Counted from the stretch's first letter, positions 1-9,061 are shown. The stretch: 64,000 bases of DNA from Candidatus Accumulibacter contiguus (GCF_012940005.1 NZ_SPMX01000013.1:1-64000), one strand, 5' to 3'. Made by a program: numbers and translations. Notes: generated by a model from the sequence alone, not told the origin.

Positions 1-388
1 CTGTTGGTGACTGGCGGATGGTGGTGGCAGCAATGGGGCGAGAGTACGGTTATGGAAGGTCGCTTTACAGCGTCTGGCCGACCAAACCGGCCTATGCATC
101 TCGATCTGCCATTTTCCACCGGGAACTAGCAAATGGAATAAGATCGAACATCGGATGTTCAGCTACATCAGTATGAATTGGCGAGGAAAGCCTCTGGTCA
201 GCCATGAGGTCATCGTCAATTTGATTGCTGCCACCACCACACAAGCAGGCCTAAAAATTGAGGCGGAGATGGATACCAACACCTACGCGAAAGGCATACA
301 CGTGACTGATGATGAACTCGATAAAGTTCACATAGAACGCTCCGAGTTTCATGGTGAATGGAACTACACCATCCGGCCATCGGTTTGA
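1..388 (+). pseudogene. ISAzo13-family transposase, C-terminal part, frameshifted and cut by window edge
   Basis: The reading from about base 14 gives LADGGGSNGARVRLW, then CHFPPGTSKWNKIEH, then SYISMNWRGKPL and EFHGEWNYTI, ending in TGA. These are hallmark blocks of the C-terminal catalytic region of ISAzo13-family transposases. The first twelve bases read LLVT in another frame, which would join to ADGGGSNG if one G near base 13 were removed, so the copy carries a +1 shift. The N-terminal part lies outside the window. No downstream inverted repeat was identified between 389 and 429. Whether the shift inactivates the element or is a base-calling error cannot be decided here. Confidence 0.8.
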
Positions 389-429
389 ACTTGTACAACT
401 TATTTCTGGACAGATACTAAATAACTACA

Positions 430-1083
430 TCACGAATAGTCGCCACTATAGGACATGTAGGCCTGGTAAGCGGCGAACACCGCCAGGACCAGAAAGAATG
501 CGCCGCTCAGCCGGTGCAGCAGGGCCAGTGGAATCCTTTGCAGGATGGTGCGGCCCGCCAGGATTCCCAGTGCCGAGGTCGTTGCCAGTGCCAGGGTGGC
601 GCCCAGCCAGACGGCGGCCGGTGCGTGCACACTGCTCAGGGCAACGACGGCGAGTTGCGTCTTGTCACCGAATTCAGCCACCGTCAGCAACACGAAGGTA
701 GTGAAGAAGATGCCATGGCCACTCTTCTCCTCGATTTCCTCCTCTTCATCGTCATCGTCGGCATGCAGGGCATGGATACCAAAAATGGCGAAGAGGATGG
801 CCACCGTCGCGCTGACCACGTACTCCGGCAACCAACTGGCAATGGCGACGCCGAAAACGACGGCCAGGGTATTCAGCAGCGAAAATGCCGCCAGCGCGCC
901 GAGCATCACCGGCATCGGCCGATGCCGCGAGGCCAGGGTCATGCATACCAGTTGACTCTTGTCGCCGATTTCGGCGGCGGCGATCAAGACAAAGCTGGTG
1001 GCTGCCATCGCCGACAGTTCGACGATGTTGCCAGTGCCCAATAGGGATGAGATGTGCGGCAGCAGGCCCTGTGGATCATCCAT
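430..1083 (-). CDS. GDT1/TMEM165 (UPF0016) family cation exporter
   Basis: This is a membrane protein of 217 residues with two copies of the family signature E-x-G-D-K-[ST]: AAAEIGDKSQL near residue 33 and VAEFGDKTQL near residue 137. The copies sit in two related halves of three helices each, joined by a very acidic loop (DDDDEEEEIEEK) like the one in many Mn2+/Ca2+ exporters of this family. The ATG at 1083 is chosen because GGAG lies seven bases upstream; the open frame continues upstream to 1203 without family similarity. By family knowledge it exports Mn2+ or Ca2+ from the cytoplasm. It stands alone, convergent to nothing recognisable. Confidence 0.88.
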   Translation of the reverse strand: MDDPQGLLPHISSLLGTGNIVELSAMAATSFVLIAAAEIGDKSQLVCMTLASRHRPMPVMLGALAAFSLLNTLAVVFGVAIASWLPEYVVSATVAILFAIFGIHALHADDDDEEEEIEEKSGHGIFFTTFVLLTVAEFGDKTQLAVVALSSVHAPAAVWLGATLALATTSALGILAGRTILQRIPLALLHRLSGAFFLVLAVFAAYQAYMSYSGDYS

Positions 1084-1150
1084 TCTGTTCTCCGGAGAAG
1101 TGTCGCTGAGAGGAGCCGACGTGGCTGAGCAATGCGGCGAAAAGTCCATG

Positions 1151-1156
1151 ATTATA
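1151..1156 (-). promoter_or_regulatory. possible -10 box for the GDT1 gene
   Basis: On the minus strand the sequence reads TATAAT, a perfect sigma-70 -10 hexamer, about 70 bases upstream of the chosen start codon. No convincing -35 hexamer lies 16-18 bases further upstream, so this is only a candidate. The leader between 1084 and 1450 otherwise holds no gene that I can support; I looked for the yybP-ykoY manganese riboswitch often linked to this family and did not find its conserved core. Confidence 0.3.
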
Positions 1157-1450
1157 GCCTGCATGTCTTGGGAGACGTGCCGGGTCGATTGCTGCTTCAG
1201 CAATTCTCATTATGACCGAAGCAATGGGGGCGATCTGGTCGGAAAGCGCCTTTCTGCCGTCCATGAGAGGGGTTTGGCCCATAAATTTTGCCGATTTCCA
1301 TGCGCTCGCTGGGGAAGCAGAAGGCCTCGTTGGCCAAAATGAGAATTGCTGTTGCTGCTTCATTCTGCAAGCAAATGCGCTCCGTCATCTGTTGGTCGGC
1401 CGATTGCATTGCTCACCCCAACCTGCGCGGGGGTGTCGCTCCTGACTTGC

Positions 1451-3676
1451 TCAGGCGTCGATTTGCCGCTCGCGCAGCCAGCGCCCGAAGACCGGGACGA
1501 GCAGTTCGCCGTTGTCGCCGGTGATCTGGCGGCGGCGCAGGGCGGGCAGCGAAACGCCTGCGGGTGGCAGGGCCTGCCCCTGGGCGGCGTCCAGCACGAC
1601 GGCCTGCGCCGTCGTGCCGAGGTCGCCCCAGACGTTGCGGAAGTAATAGCCGGCCTGATCGAGCACGTCGTCTTCGACGGCGGCGAGGTCGGCTTGCGTC
1701 GCCGACCTGCGCTTGTCGTCGTTGAGGCGGTCGACGAGCAGCGATCCGTAGAGCTGCGTCAGGTAGGGCTGGCCGCCGGTGCGGTCGACAGCGGCTTCGG
1801 CGACGACGAGCGGAATCGTTTCCGGCGGGAATTCGTCGATCGGGCGGGTCAGCAGGCCGACTGCGGTCGGGCGGTCGAGGTGACCGATGCGGATTTCGCG
1901 CAGGTTGATGAAGTGATCGTTCCACAGCGCGTCGAGTTCGTCGAAAGGCGCCGCGCCGGCGACGAGCAGGCGGACGCGGCGGCGGTGCTGGATCGTCGCG
2001 CGCAGCAGCCCCATGAACTGCAGCAGGTCCTGCCCCTGGCCGGGGAAGAGGCTCGCGAGACGTTCGAACTCGTCGATGCAGATCAGTACCCGCGGCACGG
2101 CGGTGAAGTTTTCGAGCGCGTCGAGCCAGACGCGTAGCGCCTCGATCGGCGGGCCCTCGGGAAACGCCGGCAGTTGGAGGCGGCGGTCCTGATCCGCCTG
2201 AACGCGCGCCTGCTCGGCGAGCGCGCGGTAGAAGGCGAGCGGCGTCGTCGCCGGATTGTCCTGCAGGTCGAAGAGAACGATCTGCGTATCCGGCAGCATC
2301 AGTCGAAACATGTTCAGGAGCGAGGACTTGCCGCAGCGGCGCGGGCCGATCAGTGCCAGCGAGGTGCTGTTCTGCTGATGCCCGAGCAAACCCTCGATCT
2401 GGCGCACGACCGCCTCGCGGCCGCGGAAGATCTGTCGGCCCCAGTGCATGCTGCCGGAGATCGGGTTGGTGGTGACGAAGGGATTGGGCAGCGTCTCGGC
2501 TGCGGCTTGCGCGGTTCGTTCACGCAGGAGGGCCAGCGCGCGGCGGTAGGTGGCGAGCGTGTCGGGAACGAAACGGGCCAACGGCTCGCGCGACTGCAGG
2601 CGCTGGATGTCGGTCGCGGCGAGTTGCTGCTCTGCCTCGTTCAGGTGCTGCTGCGCGAGGTGCGGCAGGTAGGTACTGTCGGCAGCTGCGAGAAAGCGCG
2701 CCGCTTCGGCCAAGGCGCGGAGTAAGTTGCTGTCGGTATCCCGGCCGGGCAGCCAGCGGCCTTTGAGCGAGAGCGCGGCGGTGAAATTGAAGGTCTCGAT
2801 CAGCTTGCCGATTTCGCGTGCCTGCAATTCGGCAAGCGCGGTTCCGCCGACTTTCCGTTGGCCCGGAGCGATGGCGCAGGCTTCGAGGACCCGGCTTACC
2901 AGGTCGGTGTCGGCGTCGGCCGCCCCGACGATGTGTCGGGCGAGGAAGGGGAGCGGCAAGTAGCTCAGATCGTGGAAAAGGACCGGTGAGTAGCGTAGCG
3001 CACGGGCTGGTGTCCTGCCGCCGGCAAGATAGAGCGCGCACTGCACCAGACATTCCACGGGATACAGCGGCAGGCCCAACAAGGTGGCGACGCCCATTGC
3101 GCCAACCAATACGCCAGGCCCGCCGAGAACCACTACGCCGCCCACAGCTACCGCTAAGCTGCCCCGAGCGCCAAACGCGACGCCGAACCCTACGCCGCCC
3201 GCTACGCCTACGCCTACGCCGTACGGTATGCCGAACAGTAACATCAAGCGGACCGCGCCGATAGCGGCTTCCGATCCGGTTATCAAGCTCACTACCCCGA
3301 AGAGCATACCGTACGCTACACAGAACGCTGCGGCGCCCACTGACGGCACGGCAATCACTGCCACTACGCCGCAGGCTACGGCCGCCAGTTTGTGCAGCGC
3401 TATGGGCACAATCGGCAGTTGCAGCGCCCAGATTTGGTCAATCATCACCAGCGGCACGAAGTCGACGAAAGGGAGTAGCGAGAGTGCTAGGAGTCTCTTG
3501 AAATAATCCCTGTAGGCTGGGCTGAGCTGGCGATATCGGCGCCACCAAGTCCAACCAGAAATGCCGATCCGGTCAATGCCTACCGCCTTTAGGCAATGAT
3601 GCAAGTGCACCGGCTGCATGAAGAGCATCCATGCAAAGTGCCAGTAGCCCGGCAGGGCAGGTGTCCGGTCGGTCAT
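1451..3676 (-). CDS. membrane-anchored STAND/AAA-type ATPase, partner of the TIR ATPase
   Basis: The product has 741 residues. Residues 60-225 are hydrophobic, with several predicted helices and a glycine/valine repeat (G-V-G-V-G, G-V-A-F-G) around 150-200. A P-loop NTPase follows: Walker A GPRRCGKSS at 444-452, Walker B LICIDE at 531-536, preceded by IFRGRE, the GRE-type entry motif of STAND ATPases. The C-terminus (ALRRRQITGDNGELLVPVFGRWL) resembles a winged-helix end. The start ATG at 3676 overlaps the TGA of the upstream TIR gene by four bases, so the two are translationally coupled. Known for the fold: nucleotide-driven switches in defence and signalling. Inferred: membrane-located sensor or effector of a two-gene conflict system. 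No exact family is recognised. Confidence 0.8.
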   Translation of the reverse strand: MTDRTPALPGYWHFAWMLFMQPVHLHHCLKAVGIDRIGISGWTWWRRYRQLSPAYRDYFKRLLALSLLPFVDFVPLVMIDQIWALQLPIVPIALHKLAAVACGVVAVIAVPSVGAAAFCVAYGMLFGVVSLITGSEAAIGAVRLMLLFGIPYGVGVGVAGGVGFGVAFGARGSLAVAVGGVVVLGGPGVLVGAMGVATLLGLPLYPVECLVQCALYLAGGRTPARALRYSPVLFHDLSYLPLPFLARHIVGAADADTDLVSRVLEACAIAPGQRKVGGTALAELQAREIGKLIETFNFTAALSLKGRWLPGRDTDSNLLRALAEAARFLAAADSTYLPHLAQQHLNEAEQQLAATDIQRLQSREPLARFVPDTLATYRRALALLRERTAQAAAETLPNPFVTTNPISGSMHWGRQIFRGREAVVRQIEGLLGHQQNSTSLALIGPRRCGKSSLLNMFRLMLPDTQIVLFDLQDNPATTPLAFYRALAEQARVQADQDRRLQLPAFPEGPPIEALRVWLDALENFTAVPRVLICIDEFERLASLFPGQGQDLLQFMGLLRATIQHRRRVRLLVAGAAPFDELDALWNDHFINLREIRIGHLDRPTAVGLLTRPIDEFPPETIPLVVAEAAVDRTGGQPYLTQLYGSLLVDRLNDDKRRSATQADLAAVEDDVLDQAGYYFRNVWGDLGTTAQAVVLDAAQGQALPPAGVSLPALRRRQITGDNGELLVPVFGRWLRERQIDA

Positions 3677-5052
3677 TCCTGCCGAGCCAGCCATTCGCCG
3701 AGCACCCGGCCGAAGACCTGGCCGTCGTCGAGCAGACCGCGGCGCGTCAGCGCGCCATCCGTTTCCCGCATCGCTCCTCGGCCGGCGTCGGCCAGGAGCC
3801 GCTGCTCGCGCCTGGGCAAGGCGCGCCAGCACTCGCCCAGACGCTGAAAGGCGTTCTCCTGGAACTGGTCGAGCGCTTCCTGCGTGCTCTCGCCATGGCG
3901 CCGCGCGTCCCACAGGTAATGGCCGAGCAGGCAGAGGTAGAAGGGATGGCGCCCGGCCCACTCGCGCATCGTTCGGCCGTCGGCGGCCGACAGCACGCCG
4001 TCGCCGAGGCCGATCAGGGCGTCGACTCCCGCCGCTTCGAGCAGTCCGACACGCTGCACCTCGAGCCGGTTGAGCAGCGGCGAAGTGAGATGGTCCTCGC
4101 GCGGGATGTCGCCGATTTCGTGGCGCGTCGCCAACACCAGGCAGATTCGCCCGAGCATGCCGCGCAGGCGCTCGAAGAAGCGGTGCGGCAGGTGCGAGAG
4201 TACGCGTTCGGCCTCGTCGATCAACAGCAGCGGCGCCAGCCGGCCGGGCGCCCGGTCGACCCAGTCGGACAAGGCAGCGGCGGCTTCGTCGGCGGCAAGG
4301 TCGGCGCAGGCCATCCCGCTGACCGCCTCGACGAGAGCGCCGCACGACCCGGCCTCCGGCCCCTCGCCGCTGAGCACGCTGACGATGCGCCCGCCCTGCC
4401 GTGCGCGTTGCGCCCAGGTTTGCAGAATCGACGACTTGCCGATGCGTGCGTCGCCGACCAGCGAAACGCTGCCGCCGCGATCCAGCGCGTTTTGCAGCTT
4501 GCGCAGCAAGCGGTCCCGGCCGAAGAAGCGTGGCGGAGTGGCTGGCGTCCAGGGGTCGAATGGATTCTCCGCGGGCGACGGGTCGGTCACGCCTTGCCGG
4601 TCGGCGGCAACCGGTCGACCGGGCTTTGTTCCGGTGATTCCCCAGACGAGCTCCCCGAGATTGTCGTCGTTCAACGCTGGGCGCAGGTCTACGCACTTGC
4701 GGATCGCAAGAAACAGCGGCAGGTCCGGTTCACCCGGCGCGTCAGCGAGGAGGACCGGGATGACCGGGCGTTTGTCGCGCACGGCAAGCCTCAGCGCTGC
4801 CTGAATCTCCTCATCTTCCCAAGGCCCCAGACCATTCTTGCCAATGATGGCGGCAATGCTCCGGCAACCCCGGATCGCCGCCTCAAGTCGCGGTTGCCAG
4901 TGTTCTCCCGGCCGCAATTCGTCGTCGTCGAGCCAGACAGCCAGGCCGTGGCGTTCGAGCGCCGCTTTCAGTTCGCGAACCGCCGGCTTGTCGCGGCTGT
5001 TGTGGCTCAGGAAAACGTCGAAGTGGACGGGTTGATCGGCTGTGGCGGTCAT
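3673..5052 (-). CDS. TIR-domain STAND/AAA ATPase
   Basis: The product has 459 residues from the ATG at 5052; a TTG at 5079 is an alternative start and neither has a clear ribosome site. Residues 10-105 form a TIR domain opening with FDVFLSHNSRDK and containing GPWEDEEIQAAL, where an acidic residue at 79-82 sits where the NADase glutamate is usually found. A STAND-like ATPase follows: FFGRDRLL near 176, Walker A GDARIGKSS at 200-208, Walker B LLLIDEAE at 275-282. Prokaryotic TIR domains are often NAD+-depleting effectors of antiphage systems. Four-base overlap with the membrane ATPase gene downstream indicates an operon. Defence is inferred from architecture, not shown. Confidence 0.82.
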   Translation of the reverse strand: MTATADQPVHFDVFLSHNSRDKPAVRELKAALERHGLAVWLDDDELRPGEHWQPRLEAAIRGCRSIAAIIGKNGLGPWEDEEIQAALRLAVRDKRPVIPVLLADAPGEPDLPLFLAIRKCVDLRPALNDDNLGELVWGITGTKPGRPVAADRQGVTDPSPAENPFDPWTPATPPRFFGRDRLLRKLQNALDRGGSVSLVGDARIGKSSILQTWAQRARQGGRIVSVLSGEGPEAGSCGALVEAVSGMACADLAADEAAAALSDWVDRAPGRLAPLLLIDEAERVLSHLPHRFFERLRGMLGRICLVLATRHEIGDIPREDHLTSPLLNRLEVQRVGLLEAAGVDALIGLGDGVLSAADGRTMREWAGRHPFYLCLLGHYLWDARRHGESTQEALDQFQENAFQRLGECWRALPRREQRLLADAGRGAMRETDGALTRRGLLDDGQVFGRVLGEWLARQE

Positions 5053-5188
5053 CGGGCGGTTGGCGTCGGGAAATGGCAAGGGATCGGGCGATCTGTCTAC
5101 ACCCCGAAGTATCTGCGGGTTTTCCCGTCGGGGTCAATGCAGAACCTGGTCGCATCAGCTCCGGTCCCGACAGGTCGCGCGGCAGCCT

Positions 5189-5299
5189 GACTTCAATCGC
5201 GTCTATCCCGAGTACATCCGGCCGGCGCTGGAGGCGGCGGGCCTCGAGGTCTTCCGGGCTGACGAGGACACCCGCGCCGGCGATATCCGGACCGACATT
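5189..5299 (+). pseudogene. remnant of a deoxyribosyltransferase-like (DRHyd/TIR-type) domain protein
   Basis: One frame reads DFNRVYPEYIRPALEAAGL followed by EVFRADEDTRAGDIRTDI. This is the conserved first part of a Rossmann-like domain seen at the N-terminus of many bacterial TPR and sensor proteins (pattern: RPALEAAGLEV-RADE-GDI). No start codon with a ribosome site precedes it, and family similarity stops abruptly after RTDI, so only about 37 codons survive. It lies just upstream of, and opposite to, the TIR gene, suggesting a larger ancestral conflict locus. The rest of 5053-5455 holds no supportable gene. Confidence 0.55.
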
Positions 5300-5455
5300 C
5301 CTTGTCCGCCTGTGGAATGGTGGTGGCGGCGACGGGCCGGGCGGCACCGCGCACATGTACAGTGAAGCGCCGCACCGGACGGGTGAGCTGGCTCGATACG
5401 CGCACCCTGTGGTGAGCGAGCCGCGCGTACCGGCACCCGCGCGACGCGGCATTCG

Positions 5456-6148
5456 CTAGAACGGCGGCGGGCAGGAGAACGCCATCGGCCGGACCGTCTC
5501 GGGGTGCGCGAAGGCCAGGGACTCGGCGTGCAGCAGCAGGCGTTGACCGGCGCCGCAGGCGACGCCGCCAGCCTGGGCGTAGAGTCCGTCACCGACGATT
5601 GGATGACCGATCGCCAGCAGATGTACGCGCAACTGGTGGGTGCGACCCGTATCCGGCCACAGCGCCAGGCGCGTGGTGTTGGCGACCGGATCATGGCTCA
5701 GCACCTGGTAACGCGTCCGGGAGGGCTTGCCGGCCAGCGGGTCGACCTTCTGGCGGGGGCGGTTGGGCCAGTCGGCAGCGAGCGGCAGGTCGATTTCGCC
5801 GCTGGCCAGCGCCGGCAGGCCACGGACAACCGCCACATATCGCTTGTCGACCTGACGGTTGGCGAACTGGGTACTCAGCCGTCGCTGCATCGTCTTGCCG
5901 CGTGCCAGGACCAGCAGGCCCGAGGTGGCCATGTCCAGGCGATGGACGATCAGCGCTTCCGGGTAGGCTGCCTGCACGCGCCGGGCGAGGCAGTCCTGTT
6001 TTTCCTCGCCACGGCCGGGAACCGAGAGCAGGCCCGCTGGCTTGTTTGCCACCAGCAGTGACGCGTCGAAGTAGACGATGGCGAGTCCGTCGTCGCGTGG
6101 CGCGGGGCAGGTTAGGGCGGCAAGGGCGGGGGTACGGGTGAGGCGCAT
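5456..6148 (-). CDS. rluA: RluA-type rRNA/tRNA pseudouridine synthase
   Basis: The product has 230 residues, close to the usual RluA length. It contains the catalytic motif VHRLDMATSGLLVLA near residues 68-82, with the active-site aspartate in HRLD, plus NKPAGLLSVPGR near 35 and GRTHQLRVHLLAIGHPI near 170. The blocks LPLAADWPNRPRQKV and HRLDMATSG match RluA rather than RluC/D, and there is no N-terminal S4 domain. By family it isomerises U746 in 23S rRNA and U32 in certain tRNAs. It stands alone; the stop lies within a few bases of the divergent DRHyd remnant region. Confidence 0.87.
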   Translation of the reverse strand: MRLTRTPALAALTCPAPRDDGLAIVYFDASLLVANKPAGLLSVPGRGEEKQDCLARRVQAAYPEALIVHRLDMATSGLLVLARGKTMQRRLSTQFANRQVDKRYVAVVRGLPALASGEIDLPLAADWPNRPRQKVDPLAGKPSRTRYQVLSHDPVANTTRLALWPDTGRTHQLRVHLLAIGHPIVGDGLYAQAGGVACGAGQRLLLHAESLAFAHPETVRPMAFSCPPPF

Positions 6149-6427
6149 GTCGGCGGGTGGTGGTCAGAATTGGCAAGCGAATTGTCGCGTCTCCGCCGGA
6201 AGACGGTGACGGACCCAGCCCGGCACCAGCGCGTGAATTGCCGGCTACGGGATGCCCTGGCCGGGATTCTCGCCCGAATCATGACCGGCAACGAGGGCGA
6301 AGCAGGCAAACCCTCAAGCGGCGGCAAAGCTGATCCAGCGCAGGTAGTCGGCGGAAACGATCCGTCACTCCTGATGATCCCGCGGAGGTGCACGGCTTCC
6401 ACCATGCTTCGGTGCACGAAGCCGTCA

Positions 6428-6799
6428 TCAGTGCGGTCGACTACCGGCAACTCCCAGGCGACTCGCCACCTCCCGCAGCCTCTTGTCACGTGTCCACAGC
6501 GATGCGCCCGGCGTCAGACGCACAGCAGCAAGCAGGTGGGCGTCGACGTAGCCAATGCCGAGTCCGTACAGTTGGTGGCTTGCGATGAAGCGCATTACCT
6601 CGGCGTCGGTGGCTGTGTTGGCCTGCGGCAGATCCTGCAGGGCCACCAGGATGACTTGCCGCCCCAGCAAGTTGCCGAGCGCCAGCTCGCCGATGACGAA
6701 CGGGTGGCTGAGGACGCGACCGGCCTGCAGATGTTCCTTCAACCCGGCGTCGTCGCTGCGCAGGTGATCGATCCAGACCGAGGTGTCGACCAGGATCAC
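6428..6799 (-). CDS. vapC: VapC-type PIN-domain ribonuclease toxin
   Basis: The product has 123 residues and begins MILVDTSVWIDHLR, the PIN-domain opening with the first metal-binding aspartate. It has an acidic residue in FVIGELALGN, then YVDAHLLAA and TRDKRL, completing the four-acid metal site. Length and motifs fit VapC toxins, Mg2+-dependent endoribonucleases that usually cleave tRNA or rRNA. The start overlaps the stop of the vapB gene by four bases. The GELALGN block suggests the subgroup paired with RHH-type VapB antitoxins. Confidence 0.88.
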   Translation of the reverse strand: MILVDTSVWIDHLRSDDAGLKEHLQAGRVLSHPFVIGELALGNLLGRQVILVALQDLPQANTATDAEVMRFIASHQLYGLGIGYVDAHLLAAVRLTPGASLWTRDKRLREVASRLGVAGSRPH

Positions 6800-6993
6800 G
6801 CCGGCTCCGTTTGCCGCCTCGGTACATCGGACAGTGCGGGTTCGCTACCGCCGAGCAGCGCCAGGCGACGGGCGCTTTCACGCTCGACCAGGGCTTTCAG
6901 TGCTTCCTTGACCAAGGCGGACTTTTCGCCAATGCCGGTCAGCGCCTGGGCCTTGGCGATCAACACGTCATCGAGGGCGAGGGTTGTGCGCAT
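6796..6993 (-). CDS. vapB: VapB-type antitoxin
   Basis: The product has 65 residues and starts MRTTLALDDVLIAKAQALTG, the ribbon-helix-helix N-terminus typical of short VapB antitoxins. The helix KSALVKEALKALVERESARR is followed by a C-terminal tail that would neutralise the PIN toxin. The ATG at 6993 is the only start that leaves an intact RHH domain. It overlaps vapC by four bases (ATGA), the usual antitoxin-first order. Autorepression of the operon by the VapBC complex is expected; I did not define its operator. Confidence 0.85.
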   Translation of the reverse strand: MRTTLALDDVLIAKAQALTGIGEKSALVKEALKALVERESARRLALLGGSEPALSDVPRRQTEPA

Positions 6994-7276
6994 GCGATTT
7001 CTTCCTGGGTGGTTTGTGCGCAGTTTAGCATCGTTTGATGTCGATGTGCATGCTTCGTCGGTCGGGCGTGGGCGTGGGCATAGGCGACGGCGTGCGGGAA
7101 GGATGCGCTGGAAAGGCTCGGTGGCGGAAATCGGGAGAAGTGACCGACTGGTCCCGCCACCGGTCGGCCGGCGCAACACCCGGCAATTCCATTACACTTG
7201 CGCATTTTGTCGGCGCCGCAGGCGCCAGCCCGGCCGCGCCGGGCTTGCCAGCAACGAATCTCTACAGGAGAAGCAC

Positions 7277-8104
7277 GTGAGTATCGCCATTCCCCCCTTG
7301 ACGACGATTGCCATCGAGTTCGCGGAAGGGATCGCCGAGATCCGGCTGAATCGTCCCGAACGTTCGAACGCGATGAACGAGGCGATGTGGCAGGAACTGC
7401 GCACGGCCTTCGACTGGGCGGACGCGACAGCCGAGGTGCGCGTCGCGATCCTGAGCGGCGCCGGGCGGAACTTCTGTGCCGGTATCGATCTGGCGATGCT
7501 GGCGGGGGTCGGCCAGGCGGTCGCGCATCGCGACCCGGCACGCAGCCGCGAGGCGCTGCGCCGACTGATCCTCGATCTCCAGGATTGCCTGTCGACGGTC
7601 GAGCGTTGCCGCAAACCGGTACTGGCGGCGATTCAGGGCGCCTGCATCGGGGGCGCGATCGATCTGGTGACCTGCTGTGACATGCGTTACGCGGCGGCCG
7701 AGGTGCAGTTTTCGGTGCGCGAGATCGATGTCGGCATGACCGCCGATGTCGGCACCCTGCAGCGTCTGCCGCGGCTCATCCCGGATGGCGTCGCGCGCGA
7801 GCTGGCCTACACCGGCCGCAGTGTCGATGGCGCCGAGGCGAAGGCGATCGGGCTCGTCAATCAGGTCTACGCGACCCCCGAGACGCTGCTCGACGGGGTT
7901 CGCGCGATTGCCCGCCGCATCGCCGCGAAATCGCCGCTGGCCATCCGCGGCACCAAGGAGATGCTCAACTACGGCCGCGACCATTCGGTGGCCGATGGGC
8001 TGAACTACGTCGCCACCTGGAACGCGGCGATGCTGATCTCCGCCGACCTCGACGAAACGCTGGCGGCGATGCGCGAGCAGCGTCCGCCACGCTTCCTCGA
8101 CTGA
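7277..8104 (+). CDS. crotonase-family enzyme, likely delta3,5-delta2,4-dienoyl-CoA isomerase
   Basis: The product has 275 residues from a GTG at 7277, preceded by AGGAG at seven bases. Crotonase features are present: RNFCAGIDLAML forming the first oxyanion-hole region and QGACIGGAIDLVTCCD forming the second. The segment VREIDVGMTADVGTLQRLP is characteristic of dienoyl-CoA isomerases (ECH1-like), with acidic residues at the positions used for the 1,5-proton shift. It would act in beta-oxidation of unsaturated fatty acids with odd-numbered double bonds. Frame remains open far upstream, but that stretch shows no similarity. Enoyl-CoA hydratase is the alternative call. Confidence 0.84.
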   Translation: MSIAIPPLTTIAIEFAEGIAEIRLNRPERSNAMNEAMWQELRTAFDWADATAEVRVAILSGAGRNFCAGIDLAMLAGVGQAVAHRDPARSREALRRLILDLQDCLSTVERCRKPVLAAIQGACIGGAIDLVTCCDMRYAAAEVQFSVREIDVGMTADVGTLQRLPRLIPDGVARELAYTGRSVDGAEAKAIGLVNQVYATPETLLDGVRAIARRIAAKSPLAIRGTKEMLNYGRDHSVADGLNYVATWNAAMLISADLDETLAAMREQRPPRFLD

Positions 8105-8121
8105 CCGGCGCTGCCGGCGGC

Positions 8122-9061
8122 ATGCAGACGTTTGTCCATCACGTTGAACTGGCCGCACCGCTCTTCGTCCTGGTGCTCGTCGGCTATGTGCTGATGCGCG
8201 GTTTCGCCTGGCCGCAGGCGATGTCCGACCACCTGTCGCGCTTCGTTTTTTTCGGTCGCTCTGCCGGCGATGCTGTTTCGCCTGATGAGCGACTTTTCGC
8301 AGCTGCCGCCGGTCGATGCGCGGCTGCTGATCGCCTTCTTCGGCGGCTGCCTGATCGTCTTCGTGCTTGGCCGTCTGCTCGCCTGGAAGCTCTTTGCGCT
8401 GGACGGCGTCGGGCAATCGGTTTTTGCCCTGGGCGGGGTGTTCTCGAACAACGTGCTGCTCGGTCTGCCGCTGGCGAAGATCGCCCTCGGCGATGCGGCG
8501 GTTCCGTCGGTGGCGCTGGTGCTGGTCTTCAACGCGCTGATCCTGTGGACGCTGCTGACGGTGTCGATCGAGTGGGCGCAGCATGGCAGCTTCTCGCTGC
8601 ACGGTTTCGCCCAGACGGCGCGCGGCGTGCTGACCAATCCGATCGTTGCCGCCATCCTCGCGGGCACGCTCTTCGGACTGACCGGCGTGCCGCTGCCCGC
8701 TCTCGTCGCCCAGCCGCTGGCCATGGTCGGCCAGGCGGCGGCGCCGATGGCGCTGGTCGCTCTCGGCATGGGACTCGCCGAGTACGGGGTGCGTGATGGT
8801 TGGCGGATCAGCGTCGCCATTGCGCTCATGAAGCTGATCGTCCAGCCGCTGGTTGTCTGGCTGCTGGCGCGTCTGATCGGACTGCCGCCGATGGAAACGC
8901 GGGTCGTCGTCCTGCTGGCGTCGCTGGCGGTCGGCGTCAACGTCTATCTGATGTCGCGCCAGTTCAACACCCTGGAAGCGCCTGTGGCGAGTAGCCTGGT
9001 GCTGTCCACCGCGCTGGCGGCACTGACGACACCGTTGGCGTTGGCGCTGACCGGTGCTTGA
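8122..9061 (+). pseudogene. AEC-family (auxin efflux carrier-type) permease with a frameshift
   Basis: The N-terminus from the ATG at 8122 reads MQTFVHHVELAAPLFVLVLV, a first membrane helix, up to LSRFVF. From about 8253 the protein continues in another frame as VALPAMLFRLMSDFS and on through nine further hydrophobic segments to 9061. The break falls in a run of seven T (8246-8252); removing one T joins the halves as RFVFSVALPAML. The restored protein would be about 312 residues, normal for AEC transporters, which move organic acids or amino acids by facilitated transport. The shift may be a homopolymer base-calling error rather than real inactivation. It follows the isomerase gene by 17 bases in the same direction. 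Confidence 0.8.

Noticed and set aside
1084-1440. Possible yybP-ykoY manganese riboswitch upstream of the GDT1 gene
   Set aside because: The family is often riboswitch-controlled, but the conserved core sequences could not be found in the leader on the minus strand.
3100-3260. Short-period repeat that could suggest a tandem repeat or CRISPR
   Set aside because: It is the codon-level image of the glycine/valine-rich membrane segment of the ATPase gene; there are no regular spacers.
1346-5190. Long open frames on the plus strand opposite the two ATPase genes
   Set aside because: They arise from GC-rich codon bias of the genes on the minus strand, with no motifs or ribosome sites.
7262-8602. 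446-residue open frame opposite the dienoyl-CoA isomerase gene
   Set aside because: Composition is arginine/glutamine-rich shadow sequence; the plus-strand crotonase motifs are decisive.
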